Assembly (NCBI GenBank): GCA_009781925.1
Contig: WQUU01000090.1
Coordinates: 1-6,258, forward strand
Reading direction: 5' to 3'
Length of the DNA stretch: 6,258 nucleotides
DNA from: Bacillota bacterium
GTDB lineage: Bacteria; Bacillota; Clostridia; Oscillospirales; Oscillospiraceae
Shown here: piece by piece, positions 1 through 5,909 of the stretch
Numbering within the stretch: position 1 is the stretch's first letter
Layout of the letters: every line of letters begins with the position of its first letter
Made by a program: the position numbers and the translations under genes
Notes under the pieces: model-generated
The model's input: the letters and a program-made list of their open reading frames with translations, nothing else
What the model was told of the DNA's origin: nothing
The model's database searches: none

Positions 1-298
1 CCATGGAGGCCGCCATGCCGATGCAGATGGTGGACACATCGCACTTGACATATTGCATCGTGTCGTAAATGGCCAAACCCGAGGTGATGACACCGCCGGG
101 GCTGTTGATATAGAGCTGAATATCCTTGTCTGGATCCTGCCCCTCCAGGTATAGGAGTTGGGCGACCACCAGGCTCGCCGTGACATCGTTGACCTCTTCG
201 CTGAGCATGACGATGCGGTCGTTGAGCAGCCGCGAAAAGATGTCATAGGAGCGCTCGCCTCTGCTGGTCTGTTCTACGACATAGGGCACTAAACTCAT
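1..298 (-). CDS. clpP: ATP-dependent Clp protease proteolytic subunit ClpP, N-terminal part (cut by window edge)
   Basis: ClpP is the serine peptidase that forms the two-ring 14-mer chamber of the Clp protease; it degrades proteins unfolded by ClpX or ClpC in the cytoplasm. The visible 99 residues begin [20 protein letters not shown] and carry the family blocks [15 protein letters not shown] (about 24-38), [20 protein letters not shown] (49-68) and [11 protein letters not shown] at the end. Ser98 in GMAASM is the catalytic serine by family alignment; the catalytic His and Asp lie beyond the edge. There is no propeptide-like extension before the conserved N-terminus. The start ATG (296-298) has AAAGGAG (307-313) 8 bases upstream. 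It lies downstream of tig, the usual bacterial order tig-clpP-clpX; clpX would be outside the window. The identification is secure; completeness cannot be judged. Confidence 0.97.
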   Translation of the reverse strand, partial: MSLVPYVVEQTSRGERSYDIFSRLLNDRIVMLSEEVNDVTASLVVAQLLYLEGQDPDKDIQLYINSPGGVITSGLAIYDTMQYVKCDVSTICIGMAASM

Positions 299-322
299 AA
301 TGAAATCTCCTTTCCGTAGTCG

Positions 323-393
323 TGTCATTCTGAGCGCAGCGAAGAATCTTTCCCTGCCCGTTATTTAGATCCTTCGCTGCGCTCAGAATGACA
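323..393. repeat. Near-perfect 27-bp inverted repeat between tig and clpP
   Basis: The left arm (323-349, starting TGTCATTCTGAGCGCAGCGA) and the right arm (367-393) are reverse complements except for one position (A at 345 against a C at 371, where T would pair), separated by a 17-base loop. As RNA this would be a very stable stem of about 27 bp. On the minus strand, where tig and clpP are read, no T-run follows the stem, so it does not look like a classical terminator for tig. On the plus strand ATTTTT follows (395-400), but no plus-strand gene is there to need it. From memory, sequences of the type GTCATTCTGAGCG...GAAGAATC are dispersed in many bacterial genomes as REP/MITE-like palindromes; that identity is recalled, not searched. 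No transposase or clear target-site duplication is visible. Confidence 0.85.
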
Positions 394-435
394 AATTTTT
401 GTTAGTTGGTTGGTTTTCTTAATCGACAGATTTTT

Positions 436-446
436 ATTGTATACCA
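436..446 (-). promoter_or_regulatory. Possible extended -10 promoter element for clpP
   Basis: Reading the minus strand just after the tig stop there is TTTGGTATACAATAAAAAT. It contains TGG-TATACA, an extended -10-like arrangement, overlapping TACAAT (5 of 6 to TATAAT). No convincing -35 hexamer sits 16-18 bases upstream. It could give clpP its own transcript starting upstream of the palindromic repeat, but the match may be chance in AT-rich spacer DNA. Confidence 0.25.
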
Positions 447-459
447 AATCCCGCGGGCC

Positions 460-1797
460 TTATTCCGCCTCACCCATCAGGACAACCTCTTCCGCAGGAG
501 CTTCCTCAGCTTCCGGCTCCGCCGCCACGGGTATGCCGCTGTCCACGATAAGGTCAGACGCCTTCCGCCGCCGGATATCCTCTTTGATCATATCCCCGTC
601 GAGCTCCGCTTTCAGGGTCTCCACCGGCTCGCCGAACTCCTCCGCAAACTTAGCGTACTCCGCCTCGATCTCCTCGTCAGTCGCCTCGATGCCCTCGGCC
701 TCCGCCACTTTCTTGAGCAGCGCCCTGATCCGCACTTGCTTCTCTGCAGTCGCCCTGGTGGAATCCCGGAACGCCTTTGGCTCCATGCCGAACATGCCCA
801 AGTACTGTTCCAAGCTCATGCCCTGCGCCGCCAAATTCTGGGCAAATTCGCGCAGAAGGCCGTCCTGCCGGGAGGAGATCATCACCTCGGGGATGACGGC
901 GGTCATATTGTCAGCGGCCTTCTGGAGCAGGTTGTCCTCAAAGGCGTGCCCGGCCTCGTGCTCTTTCTTGTGCTCCAGTTCCCTCCGGACGCTCTCCCTG
1001 TACTCGTCGAGGGTGTCGAACTCTGAGACGTCCTTTGCAAACTCATCATCCAGCTCCGGGAGCTGCTCCTCTTTGACCTCCTTCACCTTGACATGGAAGA
1101 CGGCCTCTTTTCCCGCCAGCTCCTCGGCGTAGTCCTCCGGGAAGGTGACGGCGACATCGCACTCCTCCCCCGCCTTTACACCGACGAGCTGTTCCTCAAA
1201 GCCCGGGATAAATTGTTCGGAACCCAGCTTCAGACTGTGGTTTTCCGCCTTGCCGCCCTCGAAGGGTACACCGTCCAAGAACCCCTCAAAGTCGATGAGC
1301 AGGGTATCGCCCTCGGCGGCCTCGCGCTCCACAACCTCCTCGCGGGCGTTGCGCCGGCGGATCTTCTCCACCTCGCTGTCCACTTCCGCGTCGGACACAG
1401 AGGCGTCCGGCTTCACCGCCTCCAGATTCTTATATTCGCCCAAGGTGACTTCCGGATACACGGCAGTCTCAAAGGTCAGGGTGCAGGACTTGTCGTCGCC
1501 GACCTCCACATCGCTCAGAGCAGACTTTCCGACGGCGTCCAGCTTCTCTTCCGCGGCGCCAAAATCAAAGGCCTCCTGGCTCACGCGCTCCACCGCATCC
1601 TCCTGGAAGAAATCCCTGCCATACATGGCTTCAATAAGCTTCCTGGGGGCCTTGCCCCTGCGGAAGCCGGAAACCGTAATTTTATTCTTATTTTTGATGT
1701 AGGCGCGGTTCAGCGCGGCCTCAAAGGCCTCCGGATCGATCTCGACCTGGAATTTGACGGTGCCGTCCTCTCTCTTCTCAACGCTCTTGACGACCAT
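460..1797 (-). CDS. tig: Trigger factor, ribosome-associated chaperone and peptidyl-prolyl isomerase
   Basis: Trigger factor binds the ribosome at the polypeptide exit, shields nascent chains and has FKBP-type proline isomerase activity. The 445-residue product has the normal family length and full domain order. The N-terminal ribosome-binding domain (about 1-115) contains the signature GFRRGKAP (44-51). The FKBP-type PPIase domain spans about 155-245 (GDTLLIDFEGFLDG, FIPGFEEQLVGVKAGEE, VTFPEDY). The helical substrate-binding C-terminal domain (about 246-422) begins LPELDDEFAKDVSEFDTLDE. The last ~20 residues form an acidic, Ala/Pro-rich tail (PEAEEAPAEE). The ATG at 1795-1797 has AGGAGGTA (1807-1814) 9 bases upstream, and a sigma-A-type promoter precedes it. 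It is followed by clpP, as is common. No frameshift or missing segment is seen. Confidence 0.98.
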   Translation of the reverse strand: MVVKSVEKREDGTVKFQVEIDPEAFEAALNRAYIKNKNKITVSGFRRGKAPRKLIEAMYGRDFFQEDAVERVSQEAFDFGAAEEKLDAVGKSALSDVEVGDDKSCTLTFETAVYPEVTLGEYKNLEAVKPDASVSDAEVDSEVEKIRRRNAREEVVEREAAEGDTLLIDFEGFLDGVPFEGGKAENHSLKLGSEQFIPGFEEQLVGVKAGEECDVAVTFPEDYAEELAGKEAVFHVKVKEVKEEQLPELDDEFAKDVSEFDTLDEYRESVRRELEHKKEHEAGHAFEDNLLQKAADNMTAVIPEVMISSRQDGLLREFAQNLAAQGMSLEQYLGMFGMEPKAFRDSTRATAEKQVRIRALLKKVAEAEGIEATDEEIEAEYAKFAEEFGEPVETLKAELDGDMIKEDIRRRKASDLIVDSGIPVAAEPEAEEAPAEEVVLMGEAE

Positions 1798-1831
1798 ATG
1801 GGATGATACCTCCTATCATTCTGCTCGAATT

Positions 1832-1860
1832 ATTTTAACAGATTTCACGGACAAAAGCAA
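1832..1860 (-). promoter_or_regulatory. Sigma-A-type promoter of tig with extended -10
   Basis: On the minus strand there is TTGCTT (1855-1860), exactly 17 bases, then TAAAAT (1832-1837). The -10 is preceded by TGT, giving the extended -10 form TGnTAAAAT. It lies about 35 bases upstream of the tig start and about 20 upstream of its ribosome binding site, the right place for a short untranslated leader. It suggests that tig is transcribed independently of the phosphoesterase gene behind it. Confidence 0.7.
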
Positions 1861-1896
1861 ATATTTTCAAATGGAGGATTGAAAACGCATTCAGCG

Positions 1897-2601
1897 CTAC
1901 AGTATTTTTACCGGCTGAAAGTTTACATAATCTGCTGACACCATTCGGTGCTCCGTGCCCCGGTATTCCCCCTCGAAGCACAGGCGCAGCCCCGCGCTGT
2001 GGATGTGTCCCGCGCAGCAGAGTTTGACCCGATAGCGCTCCAGAAGCTCCAATATCTCGGCGCAGGCGTAGTCGCCGTATTTCGGGGGATAGTGGAGGAA
2101 CACCAGTTTCTCCCTCTCCCCGGCGGCCCGCAGTGACGCCTCCAGCCGTAAAATTTCCCGGGCCATGATCTTCTTGTCGTGTGCTCCGCCGCGCTCCTCC
2201 TCATAGAACCAGCCCCGCGTCCCGCAGATGGCGGCGCCGCCAGCATTGCCGTCTGCGCCGTAGACAAAACAGTTGTTGTGGAGGAAGCCGATATGATCGA
2301 TCCCCCAGGCCGCCAGTCTGGCCTTGGCCTTTCCGGCCGTTGACCACCAATAGTCGTGGTTGCCTTTTAAGATGATCTTTTGCCCCGGCAGCGCGCCGAC
2401 AAAGCGAAAATCCGGCTCCGCCCCCTCAAGATCCATGGCCCAGCTGATGTCTCCGCAGATCACGCAGACGTCCTCCGGCCCCAGTTTTGAAAACCCGGCG
2501 CGGATTTTTTCCACATAGTTCTCCCACTTGCCGCCAAAGACGTCCATCGGCTTATAAGCGCCCAGGGAGAGGTGCAGATCGCCGATCGCGAAGAGACCCA
2601 C
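1897..2601 (-). CDS. Calcineurin-like metallophosphoesterase (GTG start)
   Basis: This is a predicted cytoplasmic phosphohydrolase of the calcineurin-like fold, with a two-metal active site. The natural substrate is unknown; the sequence resembles the clostridial group I recall as COG1768. All metal and catalytic motifs are present in the 234-residue product: GDLH (7-10; D8, H10), GDISW (50-54; D51), GNHDYWW (80-86; N81, H82), HYPPKYGD (170-177) and GHIH (198-201). The start was set at GTG (2599-2601): AAAGGAG (2609-2615) sits 7 bases upstream and the protein then begins directly with the first strand and GDLH motif. Reading back to 2643 would add 14 unconserved residues and bury the ribosome binding site inside the gene. 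There is no signal peptide or membrane segment. It is divergent from the DUF1540 gene, with about 95 bases between them, and lies upstream of tig. Confidence 0.9.
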   Translation of the reverse strand: MGLFAIGDLHLSLGAYKPMDVFGGKWENYVEKIRAGFSKLGPEDVCVICGDISWAMDLEGAEPDFRFVGALPGQKIILKGNHDYWWSTAGKAKARLAAWGIDHIGFLHNNCFVYGADGNAGGAAICGTRGWFYEEERGGAHDKKIMAREILRLEASLRAAGEREKLVFLHYPPKYGDYACAEILELLERYRVKLCCAGHIHSAGLRLCFEGEYRGTEHRMVSADYVNFQPVKIL

Positions 2602-2608
2602 GGAAATG

Positions 2609-2615
2609 CTCCTTT
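2609..2615 (-). promoter_or_regulatory. Ribosome binding site deciding the GTG start of the phosphoesterase
   Basis: AAAGGAG on the minus strand, 7 bases before GTG at 2601. No comparable Shine-Dalgarno sequence precedes the longer ORF start at 2643. Confidence 0.8.
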
Positions 2616-2696
2616 CTGTATCATACGCTATGCTGTATAGCACCGGGGTTTTTGCGGATACTAATTGTGACCCAAATTCGTCAAGGAGGCAATCCC

Positions 2697-2951
2697 ATGA
2701 GAATCAATACAGACACGTTTGACAGCACCGGCACCAGCTGGAGCGGCGGCACGGATCCGACCGGCGACATCGGCGCGGCCACCGGCTGGCAGTCTGACGG
2801 CACGCTCCCCGATGTGGCCTGCGGCGTCACAAGCTGCAAGTACCACAGCGGCAGCAATCACTGCGCGGCCAAAGGCATCAATGTTCAAAACGAAAACGCC
2901 CACCAAAAGGCGGACACCTTCTGTTCGACTTTTGTGTCAAAATCGATGTAA
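2697..2951 (+). CDS. Small DUF1540 cysteine-motif protein
   Basis: The 84-residue protein has two parts. Residues 1-38 are rich in Gly, Ser, Thr and Asp, probably disordered. Residues 39-79 match the DUF1540 pattern I know from Firmicutes: VACGVTSCKYHSGSNHCAAKGINV, then DTFCSTF. The four cysteines are C42, C47, C56 and C76 (spacing C-x4-C-x8-C-x19-C), with nearby H50 and H55; such spacing suggests a small metal-binding or disulfide-stabilised knot, but the family has no established function. The ATG at 2697 has AAGGAGG (2683-2689) 7 bases upstream, a strong signal that supports real translation. It is the only plus-strand gene here, divergent from the phosphoesterase, and ends in a hairpin terminator at 3052-3079. 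No signal peptide or membrane segment is present. Confidence 0.9.
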   Translation: MRINTDTFDSTGTSWSGGTDPTGDIGAATGWQSDGTLPDVACGVTSCKYHSGSNHCAAKGINVQNENAHQKADTFCSTFVSKSM

Positions 2952-2977
2952 CGCGCATACGCAATACAGGGGCCGCA

Positions 2978-3011
2978 GCAAAACGGGTCGTCGAGGACGC
3001 CGACCCCTACA
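2978..3011 (-). repeat. Hairpin/T-tract repeat, copy A (inverted relative to copy B)
   Basis: Read on the minus strand this 34-base unit starts TGTAGGGGTCGGCGTCCTCG and ends CCCGTTTTGC. It aligns with copy B at 3047-3081 over its full length with five mismatches and one extra T in B. The two units point away from each other, with 35 bases between them that hold a further small inverted repeat (TGCAT/ATGCA, 3021-3038). The pair can fold as two separate hairpins or as one long imperfect stem. Such short GC-rich units recur in gut Clostridia genomes as far as I recall; no search was made. Confidence 0.8.
2980..3006 (-). terminator. Probable intrinsic terminator of the yraN-thrC-gtrA-DUF2628 run
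   Basis: On the minus strand GGGTCG pairs with CGACCC (6 bp), then one mismatch, then two more G-C pairs around a TCCT loop (2985-3006). The stem is followed by GTTTT (2980-2984). It is about 90 bases after the stop of the DUF2628 gene. The T-run is short, so termination may be partial. Confidence 0.6.
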
Positions 3012-3046
3012 TCGTGTGATTGCATTTTAAATCATGCAGCGCAACT

Positions 3047-3081
3047 TGTAGGGGGCGGCCTCCCGGACGCCCCGTTTTTGC
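3047..3081 (+). repeat. Hairpin/T-tract repeat, copy B
   Basis: This 35-base unit starts TGTAGGGGGCGGCCTCCCGG and ends CCCGTTTTTGC, the inverted partner of copy A. Several differences from A keep the stem intact: T/G at unit position 9 is matched by A/C at position 24, so a T-A pair in A is a G-C pair in B. Likewise G/C at position 14 is matched by C/G at position 19. This compensation suggests that the hairpin itself is maintained. Confidence 0.8.
3052..3079 (+). terminator. Intrinsic terminator after the DUF1540 gene
   Basis: GGGGCG (3052-3057) pairs with CGCCCC (3068-3073); a G/A mismatch and two further C-G pairs enclose a TCCC loop. The stem is followed by GTTTTT (3074-3079). It is about 100 bases after the DUF1540 stop, and correctly oriented for it. 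Confidence 0.7.
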
Positions 3082-3096
3082 GTTTTGCAACTCACA

Positions 3097-3861
3097 TCAG
3101 TAAATTCCCGCGCTGTTGATGACCTGTCGCATATAGTCCATAAACGCGGTCCAGAAACCGCTCATCAATATGCCGGTCAAGGTAAAACTCACTACAACAT
3201 ACACCACGAGGACGGTGACCCAGGCTGCGGCGCGGGTGCCGCCCCGGGACAACAGTTTCGTCTGGGTAATGCCGTCCGGTTCCGCGCTCATGGTTTTCAG
3301 CGAGGACAGGACGTGATTTTTATACCAGCCGTTCGCGAAAATACCGAATACGATGGCGGCGGCGACGGAAACGGCGGAAACCAGCAGCGAGATCCCGTAA
3401 TAGGGATCGAGCCGCGGAAAGGCAGAAATAAACGGAAACGTGGCATCTCTCGCGCCGCTGAGCGCGGAGGTCAGCTCGTTCAGCCAAAGGGTCAGTTGCC
3501 GCATCATGAGAGCCATCAAGAGGAAGTGCGCCGCCGTGACCACAACGCCGATTGACAGGAGAACCGCGCCAAGCTTGTTGAGGCGGCGGTAGAAAAACCA
3601 GAGGCTTCCGATCACCGGCCCCAGGAAGAGGGTGAGGAAAAACACGGCCGCGTTGAAAGAAGTTTTGCTGTGATTCCGGTCAAGCTCCGCGAATTTTCTG
3701 ATATAATATGGCGCTTTTTTACCCACAAATCCCGCGATCGCGGAGGTCGGTACGCCGTCGATCTCAGGGGCGGCATAGACGGGCGGAGGCGGAACATATC
3801 CGTAGGGCGGTGTTCCATAGGGCGGCGGCGCCGGCTGCCAATTGGGTTGTGTGGGATCCAT
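3097..3861 (-). CDS. DUF2628 multi-pass membrane protein with Pro/Tyr-rich N-terminus
   Basis: The function is unknown. The 254-residue protein starts with about 30 residues rich in Pro, Tyr and Gly (PPPYGTPPYGYVPPPPVY, 12-29). A short conserved lead-in follows, EIDGVPTSAIAGFVGKKAPYYIRKF (33-57), then the DUF2628-like segment SFNAAVFFLTLFLGPVIGSLWFFYRRL (68-94). Predicted membrane segments lie near 71-90, 97-119, 156-176 and 211-234. A conserved Trp/Tyr patch (NGWYKNHV, 177-184) resembles the repeat of this family in which a substrate residue precedes a short helix. The start was set at ATG 3859-3861 because AAAGGAGGT (3868-3876) stands just upstream; the 25 residues readable before it contain that ribosome binding site. 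It is 28 bases after gtrA, so probably in the same operon, and terminates at the inverted repeat. The family call rests on recognition of the pattern, not a search. Confidence 0.82.
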   Translation of the reverse strand: MDPTQPNWQPAPPPYGTPPYGYVPPPPVYAAPEIDGVPTSAIAGFVGKKAPYYIRKFAELDRNHSKTSFNAAVFFLTLFLGPVIGSLWFFYRRLNKLGAVLLSIGVVVTAAHFLLMALMMRQLTLWLNELTSALSGARDATFPFISAFPRLDPYYGISLLVSAVSVAAAIVFGIFANGWYKNHVLSSLKTMSAEPDGITQTKLLSRGGTRAAAWVTVLVVYVVVSFTLTGILMSGFWTAFMDYMRQVINSAGIY

Positions 3862-3867
3862 AAAATT

Positions 3868-3876
3868 ACCTCCTTT
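3868..3876 (-). promoter_or_regulatory. Strong ribosome binding site fixing the DUF2628 start
   Basis: AAAGGAGGT on the minus strand, followed by six bases (AATTTT) and then ATG at 3861. The earlier in-frame start at 3936 has no such signal and would overlap gtrA. Confidence 0.85.
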
Positions 3877-3879
3877 ATT

Positions 3880-3908
3880 TATATAACGGTTATCTTTCCA
3901 TCCAGCAA
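3880..3908 (-). promoter_or_regulatory. Weak candidate promoter in front of the DUF2628 gene
   Basis: Minus strand TTGCTG (3903-3908), 17 bases, TATATA (3880-3885), overlapping TATAAA. Both boxes are imperfect and lie at the 3' end of gtrA. An internal start is possible, but co-transcription from upstream is simpler. Confidence 0.25.
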
Positions 3909-4387
3909 TCAAAACAATCTTCCCAACACGCATCACAACCGGCGGGGCTCCCGCCGATCTGCCGCGCGGGGGGCTGCCGGAACACCCACAGCCGCGCGCC
4001 GGCGAAATCCGTGATATTTGCCAGCGCCATCGTCAGCAGCTTGGCCGCCCAATCTTTGAGCAGGCTGCCCTGCAAATTTGCCACATTGACCAGGATAGAA
4101 ATCAAGCCCGTTCCAAGCGTCAGCGTGATCAGGCATACCACCGCGAATTTGACCAGCTGAGGGCCAAAAAATTTTTCCGTACTTTGAAAGGTAAAATGCC
4201 GATTCCAGGTGTAGCTGTTGATGCACGCGCAAGTGTAGGAGATGACATGCGCGAGGATAACGCTGGTTCCGCAGAGGATGAGGACTTCAAAGACAACTGC
4301 CTCCACGACCGAGTTGGTTCCGCCGACCAGCGAAAATTTAAAAAATTTTGGCAGTCTTTCAATTCTCTGAAAAAGAGTCATAGGCAT
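3890..4387 (-). CDS. GtrA-like small polytopic membrane protein with Cys-rich tail
   Basis: GtrA-family proteins are four-helix inner-membrane proteins, usually proposed to move or present lipid-linked sugars for cell-envelope glycosylation; the substrate here is unknown. The 165-residue product shows the family blocks FFKFSLVGGTNSVVEAVVF (15-33), ISYTCACINSYTWNRHFTF (49-67) and the closing ANITDFAGARLWVF (123-136). Hydrophobic segments lie near 18-38, 42-60, 78-101 and 113-133. Family members normally end soon after the R-x-W-V-F motif; here about 29 further residues follow, ending in CDACWEDCFDCW, a CxxC-x3-CxxC arrangement. Start ATG 4385-4387 was chosen because AGAGGA (4394-4399) is 6 bases upstream; GTG at 4390 would leave only 3. 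The ribosome binding site overlaps the thrC stop, so translation is probably coupled to thrC. Confidence 0.88.
   Translation of the reverse strand: MPMTLFQRIERLPKFFKFSLVGGTNSVVEAVVFEVLILCGTSVILAHVISYTCACINSYTWNRHFTFQSTEKFFGPQLVKFAVVCLITLTLGTGLISILVNVANLQGSLLKDWAAKLLTMALANITDFAGARLWVFRQPPARQIGGSPAGCDACWEDCFDCWMER
3940..3956. other. Perfect GC hairpin inside the 3' end of gtrA
   Basis: CGGCGGG (3940-3946) and CCCGCCG (3950-3956) are perfect reverse complements with a 3-base loop. In the gtrA transcript the hairpin stands about 50 bases before the stop, inside the non-conserved tail. No long T-run follows on the minus strand (the next bases read GTTGTGATGCG), so it is not an obvious terminator. 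Confidence 0.75.
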
Positions 4388-4393
4388 CACCAG

Positions 4394-4399
4394 TCCTCT
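4394..4399 (-). promoter_or_regulatory. gtrA ribosome binding site overlapping the thrC stop codon
   Basis: AGAGGA on the minus strand shares its first bases with the TAG stop of thrC (4398-4400) and stands 6 bases before ATG 4387. This layout favours translational coupling. Confidence 0.7.
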
Positions 4400-5897
4400 A
4401 TATAAGAAATCCCTCTACCACGCCCCGCATTTCATCCGGCATAACCGACCCTTCAAACCGAACTTCCCGCCCCATCACGTTTGCCAGCGGAGCCGGAATC
4501 GCCGTGCCCGTTGCGCGGTGCAGCGCTTCGAGCGCACGCTCATTTCCGCATTCCGCATTCTGTATTCTGATTTGCCCTTCGCCCAATGCGTCCAACACGT
4601 CGGCGGCGAATTTATAAGGGCTGGCAGTGGAAACTACAACACAGGGCCGCACTTCTCCGCCCTGCGCGCGGTATTGGTCGAGCATACGGGAGGCCACGGC
4701 CGTGTGGGGATCCATCAGATAGCCGTATCCGTCAAAAATTTTTTTGATCTGCGCTTTTGTGGCGCTGTCGTCACAGAAATCCGCGCAAAAAACTTCTTTC
4801 AACGCGGTCTTCATCGCGTCGCTCACCTCGTAGCGGCCCGTCTCCGCGAGGGATTTCATATACCCCTTCACCGCCTCGTCGCTGCGGCCGAAGGCAAAGA
4901 GCAAGCGCTCCAGATTGCTGGAGACCAGAATGTCCATCGACGGCGAGATGGTCGCCTTGAAGGCGCGGTTCTTGTCATAGACGCCTGTCCGGATAAAATC
5001 GGTCAAGACGTTGTTTTCATTGGACGCGCAGAGAAAGCGGTGAACCGGCAGGCCCATCTCTTTGGCATACCAGCCGGCCAGGATGTTGCCAAAGTTTCCC
5101 GTGGGGACGCAGAAATTGATCTCCTCCCCTAGTTTGACCCGTCCAGCGTTCAGCCAGTCGCAGTAGGCGGAAAAATAGTAGGCGATCTGAGGCAACAGCC
5201 GCCCCAGGTTGATGGAGTTCGCCGAGGACAGAAAATAGCCCTTTTCCGACAATTCCGCCGCCAGCGCCCGATCCGAAAAGATGCGCTTCACGCCGGTCTG
5301 GGCGTCGTCAAAATTCCCCTCCACGGCGCAGACCAGGACATTGTCTCCCTCTTGCGTGACCATCTGGAGCTTTTGGATGTCGCTGACCCCATCGCGGGGG
5401 TAGAATACCAGGATCCGCGTGCCGGGCACGTCCCGGAAGCCCTCCAGCGCCGCTTTCCCTGTGTCCCCGGAGGTGGCCACCAAAATACAGGCCTCCCGCG
5501 TCTCCCCGCATTTTTGGAGCGCCGCGGTGAGCAGGCGGGGCAGAATTTGCAGGGCCATGTCTTTAAACGCGGCAGTGGGCCCGTGCCAGAGCTCCAAAAC
5601 GGCGGTGTTACTGTCTAAAATGTGCAACGGCGCCACGGCACGGTCATCGAAGCGCTCCCCATAGGCGGCGGAGACAAAGCCCTCAATCTCCTCCGCGCTG
5701 TAGTCATCCAGAAACAGGGATAAAATAGACTCCGCCCGCGCCCGATAGTCTTGCGGGAGAAGCGAGGCGAGGTCGCATGACGTAAGCCGCGGCAAGGCCT
5801 CCGGCACAAACAGCCCTCCGTCGGAGGCGAGCCCCTGGAGAATGGCCTCGGATGCGCTGACTTTATTATGGGTATCCCTTGTACTAAAATACTGCAT
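4398..5897 (-). CDS. thrC: Threonine synthase (PLP-dependent)
   Basis: It catalyses the last step of threonine synthesis, O-phospho-L-homoserine + water to L-threonine + phosphate, in the cytoplasm. The 499-residue protein is full length for the longer bacterial/fungal type. It begins MQYFSTRDTHNKVSASEAIL, followed by GLASDGGLFVPE (22-33). The PLP-binding lysine is K112 in HGPTAAFKDMA (105-115). Other family blocks are ATSGDTGKAALEGF (141-154), YPRDGVSDIQKLQM (166-179), SANSINLGRLLPQIAYY (225-241), the PLP-phosphate loop PTGNFGN (265-271), and MDPHTAVA (395-402). The ATG at 5895-5897 follows GAAAGG with 8 bases between; that binding site overlaps the stop of yraN, 12 bases away. No homoserine dehydrogenase or homoserine kinase gene is next to it, so the rest of the pathway is elsewhere. 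No threonine attenuator is visible, since its upstream gene abuts directly. Confidence 0.98.
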   Translation of the reverse strand: MQYFSTRDTHNKVSASEAILQGLASDGGLFVPEALPRLTSCDLASLLPQDYRARAESILSLFLDDYSAEEIEGFVSAAYGERFDDRAVAPLHILDSNTAVLELWHGPTAAFKDMALQILPRLLTAALQKCGETREACILVATSGDTGKAALEGFRDVPGTRILVFYPRDGVSDIQKLQMVTQEGDNVLVCAVEGNFDDAQTGVKRIFSDRALAAELSEKGYFLSSANSINLGRLLPQIAYYFSAYCDWLNAGRVKLGEEINFCVPTGNFGNILAGWYAKEMGLPVHRFLCASNENNVLTDFIRTGVYDKNRAFKATISPSMDILVSSNLERLLFAFGRSDEAVKGYMKSLAETGRYEVSDAMKTALKEVFCADFCDDSATKAQIKKIFDGYGYLMDPHTAVASRMLDQYRAQGGEVRPCVVVSTASPYKFAADVLDALGEGQIRIQNAECGNERALEALHRATGTAIPAPLANVMGREVRFEGSVMPDEMRGVVEGFLI

Positions 5898-5909
5898 TAT
5901 GTCAACCTT

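Noticed and set aside
450..457. CCCGCGGG palindrome just after the tig stop as a terminator.
   Set aside because: It has no loop-forming spacer and no T-run directly after it; an 8-bp palindrome in GC-rich DNA is unremarkable.
406..1806. Long plus-strand open frames opposite tig (406-1026, 410-1132, 1093-1806, 1145-1702).
   Set aside because: They are antisense to a full-length, strongly conserved trigger factor, lack recognisable domains and good ribosome binding sites, and are expected from GC-rich codon bias.
2602..2643. Longer N-terminus for the metallophosphoesterase (start at 2643).
   Set aside because: The extra 14 residues are unconserved and cover a strong ribosome binding site that clearly serves GTG 2601.
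2658..2684. Minus-strand TTGACG (2679-2684) with TAGTAT (2658-2663) as promoter of the phosphoesterase gene.
   Set aside because: The spacer is only 15 bases and the -10 matches 4 of 6; too weak to annotate, although a promoter must be near.
3085..3555. Plus-strand frame opposite the DUF2628 gene.
   Set aside because: Composition is Arg/Gly/His-rich without domain signs, and it runs through the terminator repeat; an antisense artefact.
4518..5132. Plus-strand frame of 204 codons opposite thrC.
   Set aside because: Antisense shadow of a complete threonine synthase; no family pattern and no initiation signal.
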